Positions 41,675 through 52,349 of a stretch of 64,000 bases of DNA are shown here, in pieces (the stretch's first letter is position 1; the number at the start of each line of letters is the position of its first letter). The position numbers were made by a program, and so were the translations under genes. The notes beneath the pieces are model-generated. The model worked only from the letters and a program-made list of their open reading frames with translations. It was not told the origin of the DNA and did no database searches. The DNA lies in NCBI RefSeq assembly GCF_900114845.1, contig NZ_FOUK01000001.1, positions 1,491,436-1,555,435 of the forward strand, in the 5' to 3' direction. Source of the stretch: Pimelobacter simplex (GTDB lineage: Bacteria; Actinomycetota; Actinomycetes; Propionibacteriales; Nocardioidaceae).

Positions 41675-43414
41675 ATGCGCGCGTCCGTCTTGAGAGCGTC
41701 CGTGGTCCTCGTGGGGGTCCTGGTCGTGGTGGCGGCACTCCTCGCGGTGCTCCGCGACGGCGACGCCGACGAGCCGGCGGCCGGCGAGCCGACCCGCTCG
41801 GCGGTCGGCCCCGACGAGGGCGTGGCCCGCCCGCCGGTGCCCTCGATGACGCCGGTGCGGCTGCCGAAGCAGCCCAATATCGTCGTCGTGATGGCCGACG
41901 ACATGCGCGTCGACGACCTCGCCTTCGCCCCGCACCTGCGCAAGCTCGTCGCCCGCCAGGGCGTCACCTTCGAGAACTCCTTCTCGCCCTACCCGCTGTG
42001 CTGCCCGGCCCGGGCGTCCTTCCTCACCGGCGAGTACGCCCACAACCACCGGGTCTTCTGGCACGACCCGCCCTACGGGTACGGCGCCTTCGACGACTCC
42101 CGCACGCTCGGCACCTCGATGACCGCCGCCGGCTACCGCACGGGCTTCATCGGCAAGTACCTCAACCGCTACGGCTCGGCGCGCTCCAAGGTGAGCGGCG
42201 GGCCGTCGTACAAGTTCGTGCCACCGGGCTGGACCGACTGGCGCGCGGCCGTCGAGAACCCCGGCAACGCGGGCTTCCACGGCCAGACCTACGACTACTT
42301 CGACACGCCCTTCAACGTGAACGGCACGATCGACAACCGCTACCGCGGCGTCTACCAGAGCAAGGTCATCGGCGACTTCTCGGTCGACATGGCGCGCCGG
42401 TTCGCGGCCCGGCGCGATCCGTTCTTCATGTACGTCAACTACGTCGCGCCGCACCACGGCGGGCCCGCCGAGCCCGACGACCCGGCCCGGGTGACCAGCG
42501 CGCGCGGCAACCTGGTCCGGCTGCCCACGCCCGCCCGGCCCGACTGGGTCAAGGGCCGGTTCAACCGGACCATCGACCGTCCCGCCGGCTTCGCCCGGTC
42601 CGGCGCACCCCTCGAGCGCAGCCGCCACGACAAGCCGATCCCGGTCCAGCGCCGGACCCAGGACCTGGGCCCGCGCGACCGGGCCGCGCTCCGCAACGTG
42701 ACGCGCCAGCGCGCCGAGGCCGTCTACGTGATGGACCAGAACATCGCCCGGCTGATCCGCGAGCTCAAGCGCTCCGGCGCCTGGGACGACACCGTCTTCG
42801 TCTTCACCTCCGACAACGGCCTGCTGCTCGGCGAGCACGGCTTCCAGATGGTGAAGGTGTGGGCCTACGAGCCGTCCCTGCGGGTGCCGCTGCTCGTCAC
42901 CGGGCCGGGGCTGCGCACCGAGCAGAAGCGCTACGACCCGATCTCGACCGTCGACCTCAGCGCCACGCTGCTCGACCTCGCCGACGCCGACCCGCCGCGC
43001 CGGGCCGACGGCACCAGCCGGCTGCCGACGCTCGAGGAGGGCGACCAGGGCTGGACCACGCCCATCGTCTCGGAGGCGATGAACACCTCGTCGGGCAACG
43101 ACCCCGCCTTCACCGACGTCCGGACGACGATCGGCCTGCGCGTCTCGCGCTACTCCTACACGCGCTTCCGCAACGGTGGCGGCGAGCTGTACGACATGGT
43201 CGACGACCCGCGCCAGGACCACAACGTCTACCACGACCCCGCCTACGCGACGGTCCGCGCGGCGCTCGACCGGATGTGGCCCCAGCTCAAGGACTGCGCG
43301 GGAGACAGTTGTCGCACGCCGCTGCCGCCCGTGCTGGCGGCCGACCCCACGACCAACGCCGCCTCGACCGACGCCTACTGGACCGTGATCGACCGGGCCT
43401 ACGGCTGGCGCTAG
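41675..43414 (+). CDS. Secreted sulfatase
   Basis: A 579-residue exported sulfatase. An N-terminal hydrophobic anchor (~10-26) precedes the catalytic domain. Metal residues D75/D76 lie in VVMADDMRVD. The formylglycine motif C109-C-P-A-R113 (LCCPARASFLTG) is intact, so it needs a formylglycine-generating enzyme, not seen here. FTSDNGLLLGEHG is the second metal-site motif. Substrate may be a sulfated carbohydrate or lipid. GGAGGGAACGG before the ATG is a good ribosome site. Confidence 0.92.
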   Translation: MRASVLRASVVLVGVLVVVAALLAVLRDGDADEPAAGEPTRSAVGPDEGVARPPVPSMTPVRLPKQPNIVVVMADDMRVDDLAFAPHLRKLVARQGVTFENSFSPYPLCCPARASFLTGEYAHNHRVFWHDPPYGYGAFDDSRTLGTSMTAAGYRTGFIGKYLNRYGSARSKVSGGPSYKFVPPGWTDWRAAVENPGNAGFHGQTYDYFDTPFNVNGTIDNRYRGVYQSKVIGDFSVDMARRFAARRDPFFMYVNYVAPHHGGPAEPDDPARVTSARGNLVRLPTPARPDWVKGRFNRTIDRPAGFARSGAPLERSRHDKPIPVQRRTQDLGPRDRAALRNVTRQRAEAVYVMDQNIARLIRELKRSGAWDDTVFVFTSDNGLLLGEHGFQMVKVWAYEPSLRVPLLVTGPGLRTEQKRYDPISTVDLSATLLDLADADPPRRADGTSRLPTLEEGDQGWTTPIVSEAMNTSSGNDPAFTDVRTTIGLRVSRYSYTRFRNGGGELYDMVDDPRQDHNVYHDPAYATVRAALDRMWPQLKDCAGDSCRTPLPPVLAADPTTNAASTDAYWTVIDRAYGWR

Positions 43415-43424
43415 GAAGACCCGC

Positions 43425-44015
43425 ATGACGATCCCGATCCGCCGCGCCGGCGAGAACGACGTCGCGGCGGCGGCCGACACGCTGGCCGCGGCCTTCGCCG
43501 ACTACGCCTGGACGCGCTGGTCGGTCCCCGCCGACGACCACGCTGCCCGGCTGCGGGAGCTGCAGGCGCTCTACCTCCGCCACGCGCTCGCGCACGGCGT
43601 CGTCCTGGTCTCCGACGACGTGCGCGCGGTGGCAGCGCTCCTGCCCGCCGGCGCGCCGGCCCCCGGCAGCGCCGTCCAGGAGCGGGTGGCCGCGCTGCAC
43701 GGCGACCGGTTGCCGGCGCTGCTCGTCGCCGAGCTGCCGCCGCGTCCCGCAGGCGCGTGGGACCTCGCGACGCTCGGCGTCCACCCGGACGCGCGCGGCC
43801 GTGGCCTCGGCTCGACCGTCGTCGCGACCGCGCTCGGGCTCGTCGCCGCGGACGACCCGGCGGCCGTCGTCGCCCTGGAGACCTCCGACGAGCGCAACGT
43901 CCGGCTGTACGAGCGGCACGGCTTCGTCACCACCGCACGCACCCAGGTCCCGGACGGGCCCCTCGTGGTCTCGATGGTGCGCGCGGCGCCCGGAGCCGCG
44001 ACCGCGCCGTCCTAG
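43425..44015 (+). CDS. GNAT-family N-acetyltransferase
   Basis: A 196-residue acetyltransferase. The acetyl-CoA motif A is LATLGVHPDARGRGLGSTVV (~111-130), followed by LETSDERNVRLYERHGF. It resembles the PuaC/puromycin-acetyltransferase-like branch of GNAT in length and in the DYAWTRWSVPADDH start. Substrate unknown. The ATG is 10 bp after the sulfatase stop, with AGGAAG overlapping it. Confidence 0.88.
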   Translation: MTIPIRRAGENDVAAAADTLAAAFADYAWTRWSVPADDHAARLRELQALYLRHALAHGVVLVSDDVRAVAALLPAGAPAPGSAVQERVAALHGDRLPALLVAELPPRPAGAWDLATLGVHPDARGRGLGSTVVATALGLVAADDPAAVVALETSDERNVRLYERHGFVTTARTQVPDGPLVVSMVRAAPGAATAPS

Positions 44016-44018
44016 CCT

Positions 44019-44456
44019 CTAGCCGTTGGCGCTGTCGCTGCTGCTCGACCCGCCGCTGGTGCCGCCCTGGTCCTCCTCGGGCGCGGTGCCCGGCGGGACC
44101 TGGCTGCCGCCGGGCGGCGCGAACCGGTTGCCGTTGCCGTTGCCGTCGCCCGGGCCACCGCCGGGGAACCGGCCGCTGCCGGGGCCCTGCATCCACTCCG
44201 GGCGCCCGGAGCGGTCCGGGCCGTCGTCGTGGCCGGCGACCAGCGCCGTCCCCGCGCCCGCGCCGGCGCCGAGCACCACGCCCGCCACGCCGACGGCGAG
44301 GAGCGAGCGGAGGGTGAAGGCCCGGTCGCGCCAGCGCTGCTTCGGCGCCGCCGCCACCGCCGCCGGCTCGGGCGCGAGCGGCGGAGGCGGGCTGGTCGGC
44401 GGGGTGGCCGCGTCCGGGGTGGGCTCGGGGGTCGGGTCGTTCTCGTTGTCCGTCAT
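44019..44456 (-). CDS. Small single-pass membrane protein, Gly/Asn-rich outside
   Basis: A 145-residue protein. Residues 1-45 are Pro/Glu-rich and cytoplasmic (NDPTPEPTPDAATPPTSPPP), a helix spans ~52-75 (LLAVGVAGVVLGAGAGAGTA), and the rest is a low-complexity Gly/Asn/Ser outside tail (GGGPGDGNGNGN). The start at 44456 is divergent from the response regulator. It may be controlled by that regulator; direct repeats lie between. No function recognised. Confidence 0.65.
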   Translation of the reverse strand: MTDNENDPTPEPTPDAATPPTSPPPPLAPEPAAVAAAPKQRWRDRAFTLRSLLAVGVAGVVLGAGAGAGTALVAGHDDGPDRSGRPEWMQGPGSGRFPGGGPGDGNGNGNRFAPPGGSQVPPGTAPEEDQGGTSGGSSSSDSANG

Positions 44457-44473
44457 GGCTCCACGCTGACCCC

Positions 44474-44565
44474 GGAGCCTGTGCGGAGTCTGTGGCCGAC
44501 CGATGGTTTCGACATGGGTCGCCACCTGGTCCGACCCACAAGGTCTTCACAGCAAGGTCACAGGT
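44474..44565 (+). promoter_or_regulatory. Direct repeats in the two-component promoter
   Basis: GGAGCCTGTGC (44474-44484) and GGAGTCTGTGG (44485-44495) are head-to-tail 11-bp repeats, the usual form of OmpR/PhoB-type sites. A second pair, AAGGTCTTCACAG (44540-44552) and CAAGGTCACAGGT (44553-44565), lies nearer the response regulator. CAGTCT (44574-44579) is a likely -10, six bases before the ATG. Confidence 0.5.
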
Positions 44566-44585
44566 CGATGGCACAGTCTGGTGCC

Positions 44586-45302
44586 ATGACCGAGTCCGCC
44601 ACCCGCCCTGACGGCACGCCGCTGCGCGCCCTCGTCGTCGACGACGAGGTCAACATCGCCGAGCTGGTCGCGATGGCGCTGCGCTACGAGGGGTGGGCGG
44701 TCGAGACCGCCCACACCGGGGGCGAGGCGGTCACCGCGGTGCGGGGGCAGAGCCCGGACGTCGTCGTCCTCGACATGATGCTGCCCGACTTCGACGGCAT
44801 GGAGGTGCTGCGCCGCATCCGTGCCGACGACCCGAGCGTGCCGGTCCTCTTCCTCACCGCGCGCGACGCCGTCGAGGACCGGGTCGCCGGGCTGACCGCC
44901 GGCGGCGACGACTACGTGACCAAGCCGTTCTCGCTCGAGGAGCTGGTCGCCCGGCTCCGGGCCCTGGTCCGCCGGGCCGGCACCGCCGTCGAGCAGAGCC
45001 GGTCCACGCTCGTCGTCGGCGACCTCGTGCTCGACGAGGACAGCCGCGAGGTGACCCGCTCCGGCGACGAGATCAGCCTGACCGCGACCGAGTTCGAGCT
45101 GCTGCGCTACCTGATGCGCAACCCGCGCCGGGTGCTGAGCAAGGCGCAGATCCTCGACCGGGTCTGGAACTACGACTTCGGCGGTCAGGCCAATGTCGTC
45201 GAGCTCTACATCTCCTACCTGCGCAAGAAGATCGACGCCGGCCGCGAGCCGATGATCCACACGATGCGCGGCGCGGGCTACGTGCTGAAGCCGGCCGGCT
45301 GA
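44586..45302 (+). CDS. OmpR/PhoB-family response regulator
   Basis: A 238-residue regulator. The receiver (14-125) has D19/D20, phosphoacceptor D63 in VVVLDMMLPD, and VTKPFSLEEL. The winged-helix domain (~145-236) has LTATEFELLRYLMRNPRRVL and YISYLRKKID. The start ATG follows CAGTCT by six bases. The stop overlaps the histidine kinase start by one base (TGATG). It probably controls the downstream transporter operon and the divergent small gene. Confidence 0.93.
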   Translation: MTESATRPDGTPLRALVVDDEVNIAELVAMALRYEGWAVETAHTGGEAVTAVRGQSPDVVVLDMMLPDFDGMEVLRRIRADDPSVPVLFLTARDAVEDRVAGLTAGGDDYVTKPFSLEELVARLRALVRRAGTAVEQSRSTLVVGDLVLDEDSREVTRSGDEISLTATEFELLRYLMRNPRRVLSKAQILDRVWNYDFGGQANVVELYISYLRKKIDAGREPMIHTMRGAGYVLKPAG

Positions 45303-46741
45303 TGGAGCGGCTCGTCCCGCGCTCGCTGACCGCCCGGCTCGTGGTCACCGCGGTGACGCTGGTCGCGCTGGTCTCGCTGCTGGTCGGGACGGTGACGACG
45401 CTCGGCATGAACGCCTGGCTGACCAGCCGGCTCGACGCCGACGTCGCCGAGCTGGTGCGCCCGGGCTTCTCGCCCTCGCGCGGCGGCCCCCAGGTTTTCG
45501 GTGCGCCGGGCACGGTGACGGCGGTCTACGCCGACAGCGGTGCGCGGAGGGGGACGGTCGTCGTCCCCAGCGTCAACGGCGCGATCGAGCAGGAGCTCGG
45601 CGACGACGCGCTCGACGCGCTCGCCGGCGCCGGGCGGCAGGCGAGCACGATCGACGTGCCCGGGCTCGGCAGCTACCGGGTCCGGCGGGCGTCCGCGTCG
45701 ACCGCGCCGACCGGCCCCACCGGCCAGGGCTCCGAGGTCTCCCTCGTGGTCGGCCTGCCCACCGAGACCGTCGACGACGCCACCTCCTCGCTGGTCCGGC
45801 TCGAGCTCGTGCTCGGCCTGCTCGCGACCGTCGTCGCGGGCCTGGTCGGCACGGCCGTCGTCCGCCGCCAGCTGCGCCCGCTGACCGAGGTCGCCGCCAC
45901 CGCGCACGCGGTCGCCGAGCTCCCGCTCGACGAGGGCGACATCGGCGTCACGGAGCGGGTCCCCGAGCACCTCACCGATCCCCGGACCGAGGCCGGCCAG
46001 GTGGGCCTGGCGCTCAACCAGCTCCTCGCCCACGTCGAGTCCTCGCTGTCCGCGCGGCACCGCAGCGAGCTGCAGGTGCGTCAGTTCGTCGCGGACGCCT
46101 CCCACGAGCTGCGCACGCCGCTGACCACGATCGCGGGCTACACCGAGCTGGCCCGGCGCCGCGGCGACGCCGAGACCTCGGCCGTCGCGCTCGCCAAGGT
46201 CGAGGAGGAGGCGGCCCGGATGACCGCGCTCGTCGAGGACCTGCTCCTGCTCGCCCGCCTCGACGCCGGCCGGCCGCTGGCCGCCGAGCCGGTCGACCTC
46301 ACCCGGCTCCTCCTCGAGGCCGTGGACGACGCCCGGGTGGTCGCACCCGAGCACCGCTGGCGGATCAACCTGCCGCCGGACGGCGTCCCGATCGAGGTCG
46401 TCGGCGACGAGCACCGGCTGCACCAGGTCGTGACCAACCTGCTCACCAACGCCCGCAAGTACACGCCCGCCGGGACGACGGTCACCGTCACCGTCCGGGC
46501 CGACGGCTTCGACGTCCACGACGACGGACCGGGCTTCCCGCCCGAGCTCGTCGGCACCGCCTTCGAGCGGTTCACCCGGGGCGACGCCGCCCGGCACCGC
46601 GCCGACGGCGTGGGCCTGGGGCTCGCGCTGGTGCAGGCGATCGTCAGTGCGCACGGGGGCTCCGTGGCGCTCGACAGCGTCCCGGGGGACACCCGGATCA
46701 GCGTCCGGCTGGGCGATCCGGTGCTCACAGCCTCCTCATAG
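45302..46741 (+). CDS. Sensor histidine kinase
   Basis: A 479-residue sensor with two membrane helices (~12-34 and ~158-178), an outside sensor domain of ~120 residues and a HAMP region. The dimerisation helix has H268 in DASHELRTPL. The ATPase has NLLTNARKYTP, VHDDGPGFPP and GVGLGLALV. It phosphorylates the regulator upstream. Similarity to the CutS/TrcS-like group is likely, but the signal is not known. Confidence 0.93.
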   Translation: MERLVPRSLTARLVVTAVTLVALVSLLVGTVTTLGMNAWLTSRLDADVAELVRPGFSPSRGGPQVFGAPGTVTAVYADSGARRGTVVVPSVNGAIEQELGDDALDALAGAGRQASTIDVPGLGSYRVRRASASTAPTGPTGQGSEVSLVVGLPTETVDDATSSLVRLELVLGLLATVVAGLVGTAVVRRQLRPLTEVAATAHAVAELPLDEGDIGVTERVPEHLTDPRTEAGQVGLALNQLLAHVESSLSARHRSELQVRQFVADASHELRTPLTTIAGYTELARRRGDAETSAVALAKVEEEAARMTALVEDLLLLARLDAGRPLAAEPVDLTRLLLEAVDDARVVAPEHRWRINLPPDGVPIEVVGDEHRLHQVVTNLLTNARKYTPAGTTVTVTVRADGFDVHDDGPGFPPELVGTAFERFTRGDAARHRADGVGLGLALVQAIVSAHGGSVALDSVPGDTRISVRLGDPVLTASS

Positions 46742-46786
46742 GCGGACCCGAGCGACGGCACAGTCCGGCCCGCGAGTGTCGGCCTC

Positions 46787-47974
46787 GTGATCCGGAAGCT
46801 CCTGCGCCCGCCCCGCTCGCCCCGCCGGCGCCTCGTCGCCGGCCTGGCCCTGCTCGTCGTCCTCTCCGCCGGCGCCGGTGCGTGGCTCCTGCTGCGCGAC
46901 GACAGCCCCGCGGCCGCCGCGTCGACGACCGCGACGGTCGCCACCCAGACGCTCCAGCAGACGGTGAGCGCCAGCGGGACCGTCGCCGCCGCGCGCACCG
47001 ACGCCCTCGGGTTCGACGCCAGCGGCACCGTCACCCACGTGTACGTCGAGCCCGGCGACGCCGTCCGCAAGGGACAGCGCCTCGCCGCGATCGACGACGA
47101 CGTGCTGCAGGCCGAGCTGAGCGCGGCGCGCAGCGCGCTGTCCGCCGCCCGGACCGCCCGCTCCGAGCACGTCTCCGACGGTGCCTCGGACGAGCAGCTC
47201 GCGGCCGACGACGCCGCCGTCCTGGCGGCCGAGTCGAGCCTGGCGCAGGCCGAGGACGCCGCCGGTGGCGCCGTCCTCCGGGCCACGGCGAAGGGCACCG
47301 TGACCGACGTCGGCATCGCCGTGGGCGACACGGTCGGCGGCTCGTCGAGCCCGTCGGGCGGCGGCGCGTCCGACGGCTCGTCGGCCGACAGCGCCACCAT
47401 CACCGTCGTCTCCAGCGGCCGGTTCGTCGTCGACGCGACGGTCGCCAGCGACGACGTGAGCAAGCTGAAGAAGGGCCTGCAGGCCACCGTCACCGTGAGC
47501 GGCGTGAGCGAGCCCGTCTACGGCACCGTCACCGAGGTCGGTCTCGTCGCCGAGGCCGACGCCAACGGCGCTGCCGTCTTCCCGGTCACCGTCACGGTCA
47601 CCGACCGCCGCGACGACCTCTTCGGCGGCACCTCGGCCGACCTGTCGATCGTGGTCAGCAGCCGCCCGGACGTGCTCACGGTCGACAGCCGTGCGGTCCG
47701 CACCGACGGCGAGCAGACGTACGTCGAGAAGGTGACCGACGCCGCCACCGGCGCCACGACGCGGACCGACGTCGAGCTCGGCGAGACCAGCGGTCTGGTC
47801 ACCGAGGTGCTCTCCGGGCTGAAGGCCGGCGATGTCGTCTCGGTGCCGTCCTTCTCGGGGCCCGGTCGCGGCGGGGGCGGTGCGGGAGTCGAGCTGGACC
47901 AGATGCCGCAGCGGATGCCCGACTTCGCGCCGGGCGGCGGCGTCCCTCCTGCCGGCTTCGGCGGTGCCCAGTGA
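46787..47974 (+). CDS. Periplasmic-adaptor-like protein (MacA/HlyD type)
   Basis: A 395-residue membrane-fusion-type protein. An anchor helix (~18-38) is followed by a lipoyl-like hairpin domain (SGTVAAARTDALGFDASGTV; VEPGDAVRKGQRLAAIDDD), a short helical hairpin and beta-barrel domains. It ends with a Gly/Pro-rich tail. Such proteins in Gram-positive bacteria link to MacB-type exporters without an outer-membrane partner. GAGTGT seven bases before the GTG may be an internal leaderless promoter. It overlaps the ATPase gene by GTGA. Confidence 0.85.
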   Translation: MIRKLLRPPRSPRRRLVAGLALLVVLSAGAGAWLLLRDDSPAAAASTTATVATQTLQQTVSASGTVAAARTDALGFDASGTVTHVYVEPGDAVRKGQRLAAIDDDVLQAELSAARSALSAARTARSEHVSDGASDEQLAADDAAVLAAESSLAQAEDAAGGAVLRATAKGTVTDVGIAVGDTVGGSSSPSGGGASDGSSADSATITVVSSGRFVVDATVASDDVSKLKKGLQATVTVSGVSEPVYGTVTEVGLVAEADANGAAVFPVTVTVTDRRDDLFGGTSADLSIVVSSRPDVLTVDSRAVRTDGEQTYVEKVTDAATGATTRTDVELGETSGLVTEVLSGLKAGDVVSVPSFSGPGRGGGGAGVELDQMPQRMPDFAPGGGVPPAGFGGAQ

Positions 47975-48662
47975 GTGCGCTCATCGAGCTGTCCGGCGTC
48001 CGCAAGACCTACCGCTCGGGGACCGTCGAGTTCGAGGCCCTCCGCGGCGTCGACACCGTGATCGCCGAGGGGGAGTACGCCGCCGTGATCGGCCCCTCGG
48101 GCTCGGGCAAGTCGACGCTGATGAACATCCTGGGCTGCCTCGACGTCCCGACGGAGGGCCGCTACGTCCTGGCCGGTGAGGACACGTCCTCGCTCGACGA
48201 GGCCGCACTCGCCGCGATCCGCAACCGCCGGATCGGCTTCGTCTTCCAGCAGTTCCACCTGCTCGCCTCGATGCCCGCCTGGCGCAACGTGGAGCTCCCC
48301 CTGGTGTACGCCGGCGTCTCCCGCGCCGAGCGCCGCGAGCGCGCCGTCGAGGCCCTGACCCGGGTCGGCCTCGCCGACCGCGTCGACAACCGGCCCGGCC
48401 AGCTCTCCGGCGGGCAGCAGCAGCGCGTCGCCGTGGCCCGGGCCCTGGTCACCGAGCCGGACCTGCTCCTCGCCGACGAGCCCACCGGCAACCTCGACTC
48501 CGGCTCGACCCGCGACGTGCTCGCGCTCTTCGACGAGCTCCACGACGCCGGGCGCACCATCGTGCTCATCACCCACGAGCCGGACGTCGCCGCCCGCGCG
48601 GGCCGCAACCTCGTCATCGACGACGGCCTGATCACCACCGACCGGGTCCGGGCGGGTGCCCG

Positions 48663-48666
<4 letters not shown>
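47971..48666 (+). CDS. MacB/LolD-type ABC transporter ATPase
   Basis: A 231-residue ATPase with Walker A GPSGSGKST, Q-loop FVFQQFHLL, signature LSGGQQQR and Walker B LLLADEPTGNLDS, which is typical of the MacB/LolD/FtsE branch. It energises the permease next to it. GTG 47971 overlaps the adaptor stop, and its stop overlaps the permease start by ATGA. Confidence 0.93.
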
Positions 48667-49892
<1,226 letters not shown>

Positions 49893-49936
49893 CCCGCACC
49901 CCGTTCCCCGTCCCCAGTTCTTTTCGGAGGCCCCGC

Positions 49937-50698
49937 ATGACCTCGATCCCGATCCGCACCGACCGACCCCTCGTCCTCCTCGCGACCGGCACCTTCATGG
50001 CCCTCGTGCTCGCCGGCTGCGGCAGCGACGACGCCGCCGCACCGGACACGACCGCGGCCGCCGCCGGCCCGGCCGCGGGATCCGGCGCTCCCGGGGCCCC
50101 CGGCGCCCCGGGGACCTCCGGGCAGATCGCCGCGGTCGACGGCAAGGTGCTCCAGGTCCGCAGCCAGCGGACCGGCCAGGTCGCGGTCACCGTCACCGAC
50201 CGGACGACCGTGACCGACCAGGTCGCCGGGACCTACGCCGACGTCACCGTCGGGTCCTGCGTCGTGGTGCGCACGGGGACCGGCGACGGTGCCGCCGCGA
50301 CGTCGGTGGCGGTCCAGGCGGCCGGCGACGACGGGTGCTCGGGGCCCGGTGGTGGTCAGCGACCCACCGACCTCCCCAGCGACCTCCCCAGCGACTTCCC
50401 CAGCGACCTTCCCACGGACAGGCCGACCGACCGGCCCAGCGGGATGCCCGGCTTCGGCGTCCGTGGTGAGGTGACGTCGGTCGCCGACGGCAGCTTCGTC
50501 GTCTCCGGCGGACCCGACGGCGACCGGACCGTCACCGTCGCCGACACCACCACCTACACCCACGCGGCCGCCGCGACCGCCGCCGCCCTCACCACGGGCC
50601 GGTGCGTCCAGGTGTCGGGCGACCCGGACGACACCGGTGCTGTCACCGCGACCGCCATCCAGGTCAGCGACGCGGTGGACGACCAGTGCGGACGCTGA
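49937..50698 (+). CDS. DUF5666-like lipoprotein with tandem Pro/Ser/Asp repeats
   Basis: A 253-residue lipoprotein (VLAGC, C28). Two beta-barrel-like domains (SGQIAAVDGKVLQVRSQRTG at ~55-75 and GVRGEVTSVADGSFVVSGGP at ~173-192) resemble the OB-like DUF5666 repeat. They are joined by a linker of repeated four-residue units (DLPSDLPSDFPSDLPTDRPT). Its role is unknown; it may be the outside accessory of the exporter. TTTTCGGAGG lies upstream of the ATG. Confidence 0.75.
   Translation: MTSIPIRTDRPLVLLATGTFMALVLAGCGSDDAAAPDTTAAAAGPAAGSGAPGAPGAPGTSGQIAAVDGKVLQVRSQRTGQVAVTVTDRTTVTDQVAGTYADVTVGSCVVVRTGTGDGAAATSVAVQAAGDDGCSGPGGGQRPTDLPSDLPSDFPSDLPTDRPTDRPSGMPGFGVRGEVTSVADGSFVVSGGPDGDRTVTVADTTTYTHAAAATAAALTTGRCVQVSGDPDDTGAVTATAIQVSDAVDDQCGR
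50369..50416 (+). repeat. 12-bp tandem repeat in the DUF5666-like gene
   Basis: The unit GACCTCCCCAGC is present at 50369 and 50381, with diverged copies at 50393 and 50405. It encodes the Asp-Leu/Phe-Pro-Ser linker. Slippage could change linker length in frame. Confidence 0.7.
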
Positions 50699-52302
50699 CG
50701 CCCGTGCGCCGGATCGCTCTCCCGCTCGCCGCCCTCGCCGTCCTCGGGACCGGCTTCGCCGCCTACGGCGCCGCCACCGACTCCGCGCCGTCGTACCGGA
50801 CCGTGGTCGCCCGCGTCGCCGACGTCGAGCAGGTCCTCGACCTCTCCGGCACCATCGAGCCCAGCGGCCGCTCGGACCTCGCCTTCGGCACGGACGGCCG
50901 GGTCGCCGCGGTGCGGACCGCCGTCGGCCGGACCGTCCGCCAGGGCGACGTGATCGCCGTCCTGGACCGGGCCTCGCTGCGCGCCGCCGTCGACCGCGCC
51001 ACCGCGGACCTCGCCTCCGCGAAGGCCCGCCTCGCCGCGGACCGCAGCGCCCAGACCGCGGAGGTCGCCGCCACGCCCGACACCGGCGCCGGCACCGGCA
51101 GCGGCACCGGCGCCGGCAGTGGCGGTGGCGGTGGTGCGAGCGGGGGCGGCGGTGCGAGCCCGTCCCCGTCCCCGTCTCCGTCGCCCGCCCTGGCCCAGCT
51201 CGCCCAGCAGCAGGGCGCCGTCCTGGCGGCCCAGACCGCGGCCAGCACCGCGCTCGCCACCTCCACCGCCGCCCTCGCCACCCAGCAGGAGGCCTGCGCC
51301 GCCACCGAGACACCCCAGCCCTCGGCCACCGAGAGCTCCGACGCTCCCGCGACCCCGGACAGCCCCGTGAGCGACGGCTGTGCGGCCGCCCTGGCCGCGG
51401 TCCAGTCGGCCCAGGCGAGCACCGCCGAGGCTCAGAAGTCCCTGCAGACCGCGCTCCTCGCCCTCGGCAAGACCCTCACCGCGGCCGCGGCCTCGGCCAC
51501 CGCCACCGCCGACACCCCGACGAGCACCCCGGCCGCCACGCCCACGCGCACCCCCGTGACCGAGACGCCCGCCAGCGAGACCCCGACCCGCTCCGTCACC
51601 GCTGCGACCCTCGCCGACGACCAGGCGAGCATCGACCGCGCCCGCGCCGACGTCACCCAGGCCCGGGCGGACCTCCGCGCGGCCGTCGTCCGGGCGCCCG
51701 CCGACGGGACGGTCACGGCGCTGAGCGTCGCCCCCGGCGACCAGGTCGGCGCGGGGGACACCGTCGCCACCGTCGTCGCCCCCGGCGTCACGACGGTCAC
51801 GCTCGAGGTGACGAAGGACCAGGCCGCCCAGCTCGAGGCCGGCACGTCCGTCGCGGTCACGCCCGCGGGTGCGTCCGACCCGCTCGACGGGACCATCACC
51901 CGGGTCGCCCACCTCGCGACGACCGCCGACGACAGCACCGATCCGACGTACGCCGTCCAGGTCACCCTCGACGAGCGCGACCTGGCGCTGCCCGACGGCC
52001 TCCCCGCGAGCGTCGCCGTGGTGGTGGGCGAGGCGGACGACGCGGTGACGGTCCCGGCGTCGGCCCTCAGCAACGGCACGGTCCAGGTGCTGCGGGATGG
52101 CAAGGCGGAACGGGTCCCGGTGACCACCGGTGTCGTCGGCAGCACCGACGTGGAGGTGGTCGACGGCCTGGACGCCGGCACCCGCGTGGTCCTCGCCGAC
52201 CTCGACGCCGAGGTCCCCTCGAGCGACTCCCCGCAAGGTGGGTTCGGCGGGGGTGGGTTCCGGATCAGCGGACCGGCCGGCGGCATGATGCCGGCCCGCT
52301 GA
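50686..52302 (+). CDS. Second adaptor-like protein (HlyD/MacA type) with long Ser/Thr/Pro insert
   Basis: A 538-residue exported protein. An N-terminal hydrophobic segment (ALPLAALAVLGTGFAAYGAA) is followed by half a lipoyl domain (SDLAFGTDGRVAAVRTAVGR), a very long Ala-rich helical hairpin (~100-320) with inserted PSPSPSPSP and Thr/Pro runs, the second lipoyl half (VVRAPADGTVTALSVAPGDQ) and a barrel domain. The GTG at 50686 overlaps the previous gene; a GTG at 50704 is also possible. It is more than 140 residues longer than the first adaptor of this operon. Confidence 0.8.
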   Translation: MRTLTPVRRIALPLAALAVLGTGFAAYGAATDSAPSYRTVVARVADVEQVLDLSGTIEPSGRSDLAFGTDGRVAAVRTAVGRTVRQGDVIAVLDRASLRAAVDRATADLASAKARLAADRSAQTAEVAATPDTGAGTGSGTGAGSGGGGGASGGGGASPSPSPSPSPALAQLAQQQGAVLAAQTAASTALATSTAALATQQEACAATETPQPSATESSDAPATPDSPVSDGCAAALAAVQSAQASTAEAQKSLQTALLALGKTLTAAAASATATADTPTSTPAATPTRTPVTETPASETPTRSVTAATLADDQASIDRARADVTQARADLRAAVVRAPADGTVTALSVAPGDQVGAGDTVATVVAPGVTTVTLEVTKDQAAQLEAGTSVAVTPAGASDPLDGTITRVAHLATTADDSTDPTYAVQVTLDERDLALPDGLPASVAVVVGEADDAVTVPASALSNGTVQVLRDGKAERVPVTTGVVGSTDVEVVDGLDAGTRVVLADLDAEVPSSDSPQGGFGGGGFRISGPAGGMMPAR

Positions 52303-52349
52303 GCCGAAACCCGGTGGCGCCGGGCCCCGCCGTGAGTCACGCTGCCGAC

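Noticed and set aside
50369..50416. CRISPR-like short repeats
   Set aside because: Units are 12 bp, contiguous, inside a coding frame and encode a Pro/Ser/Asp linker; no spacers and no cas genes.
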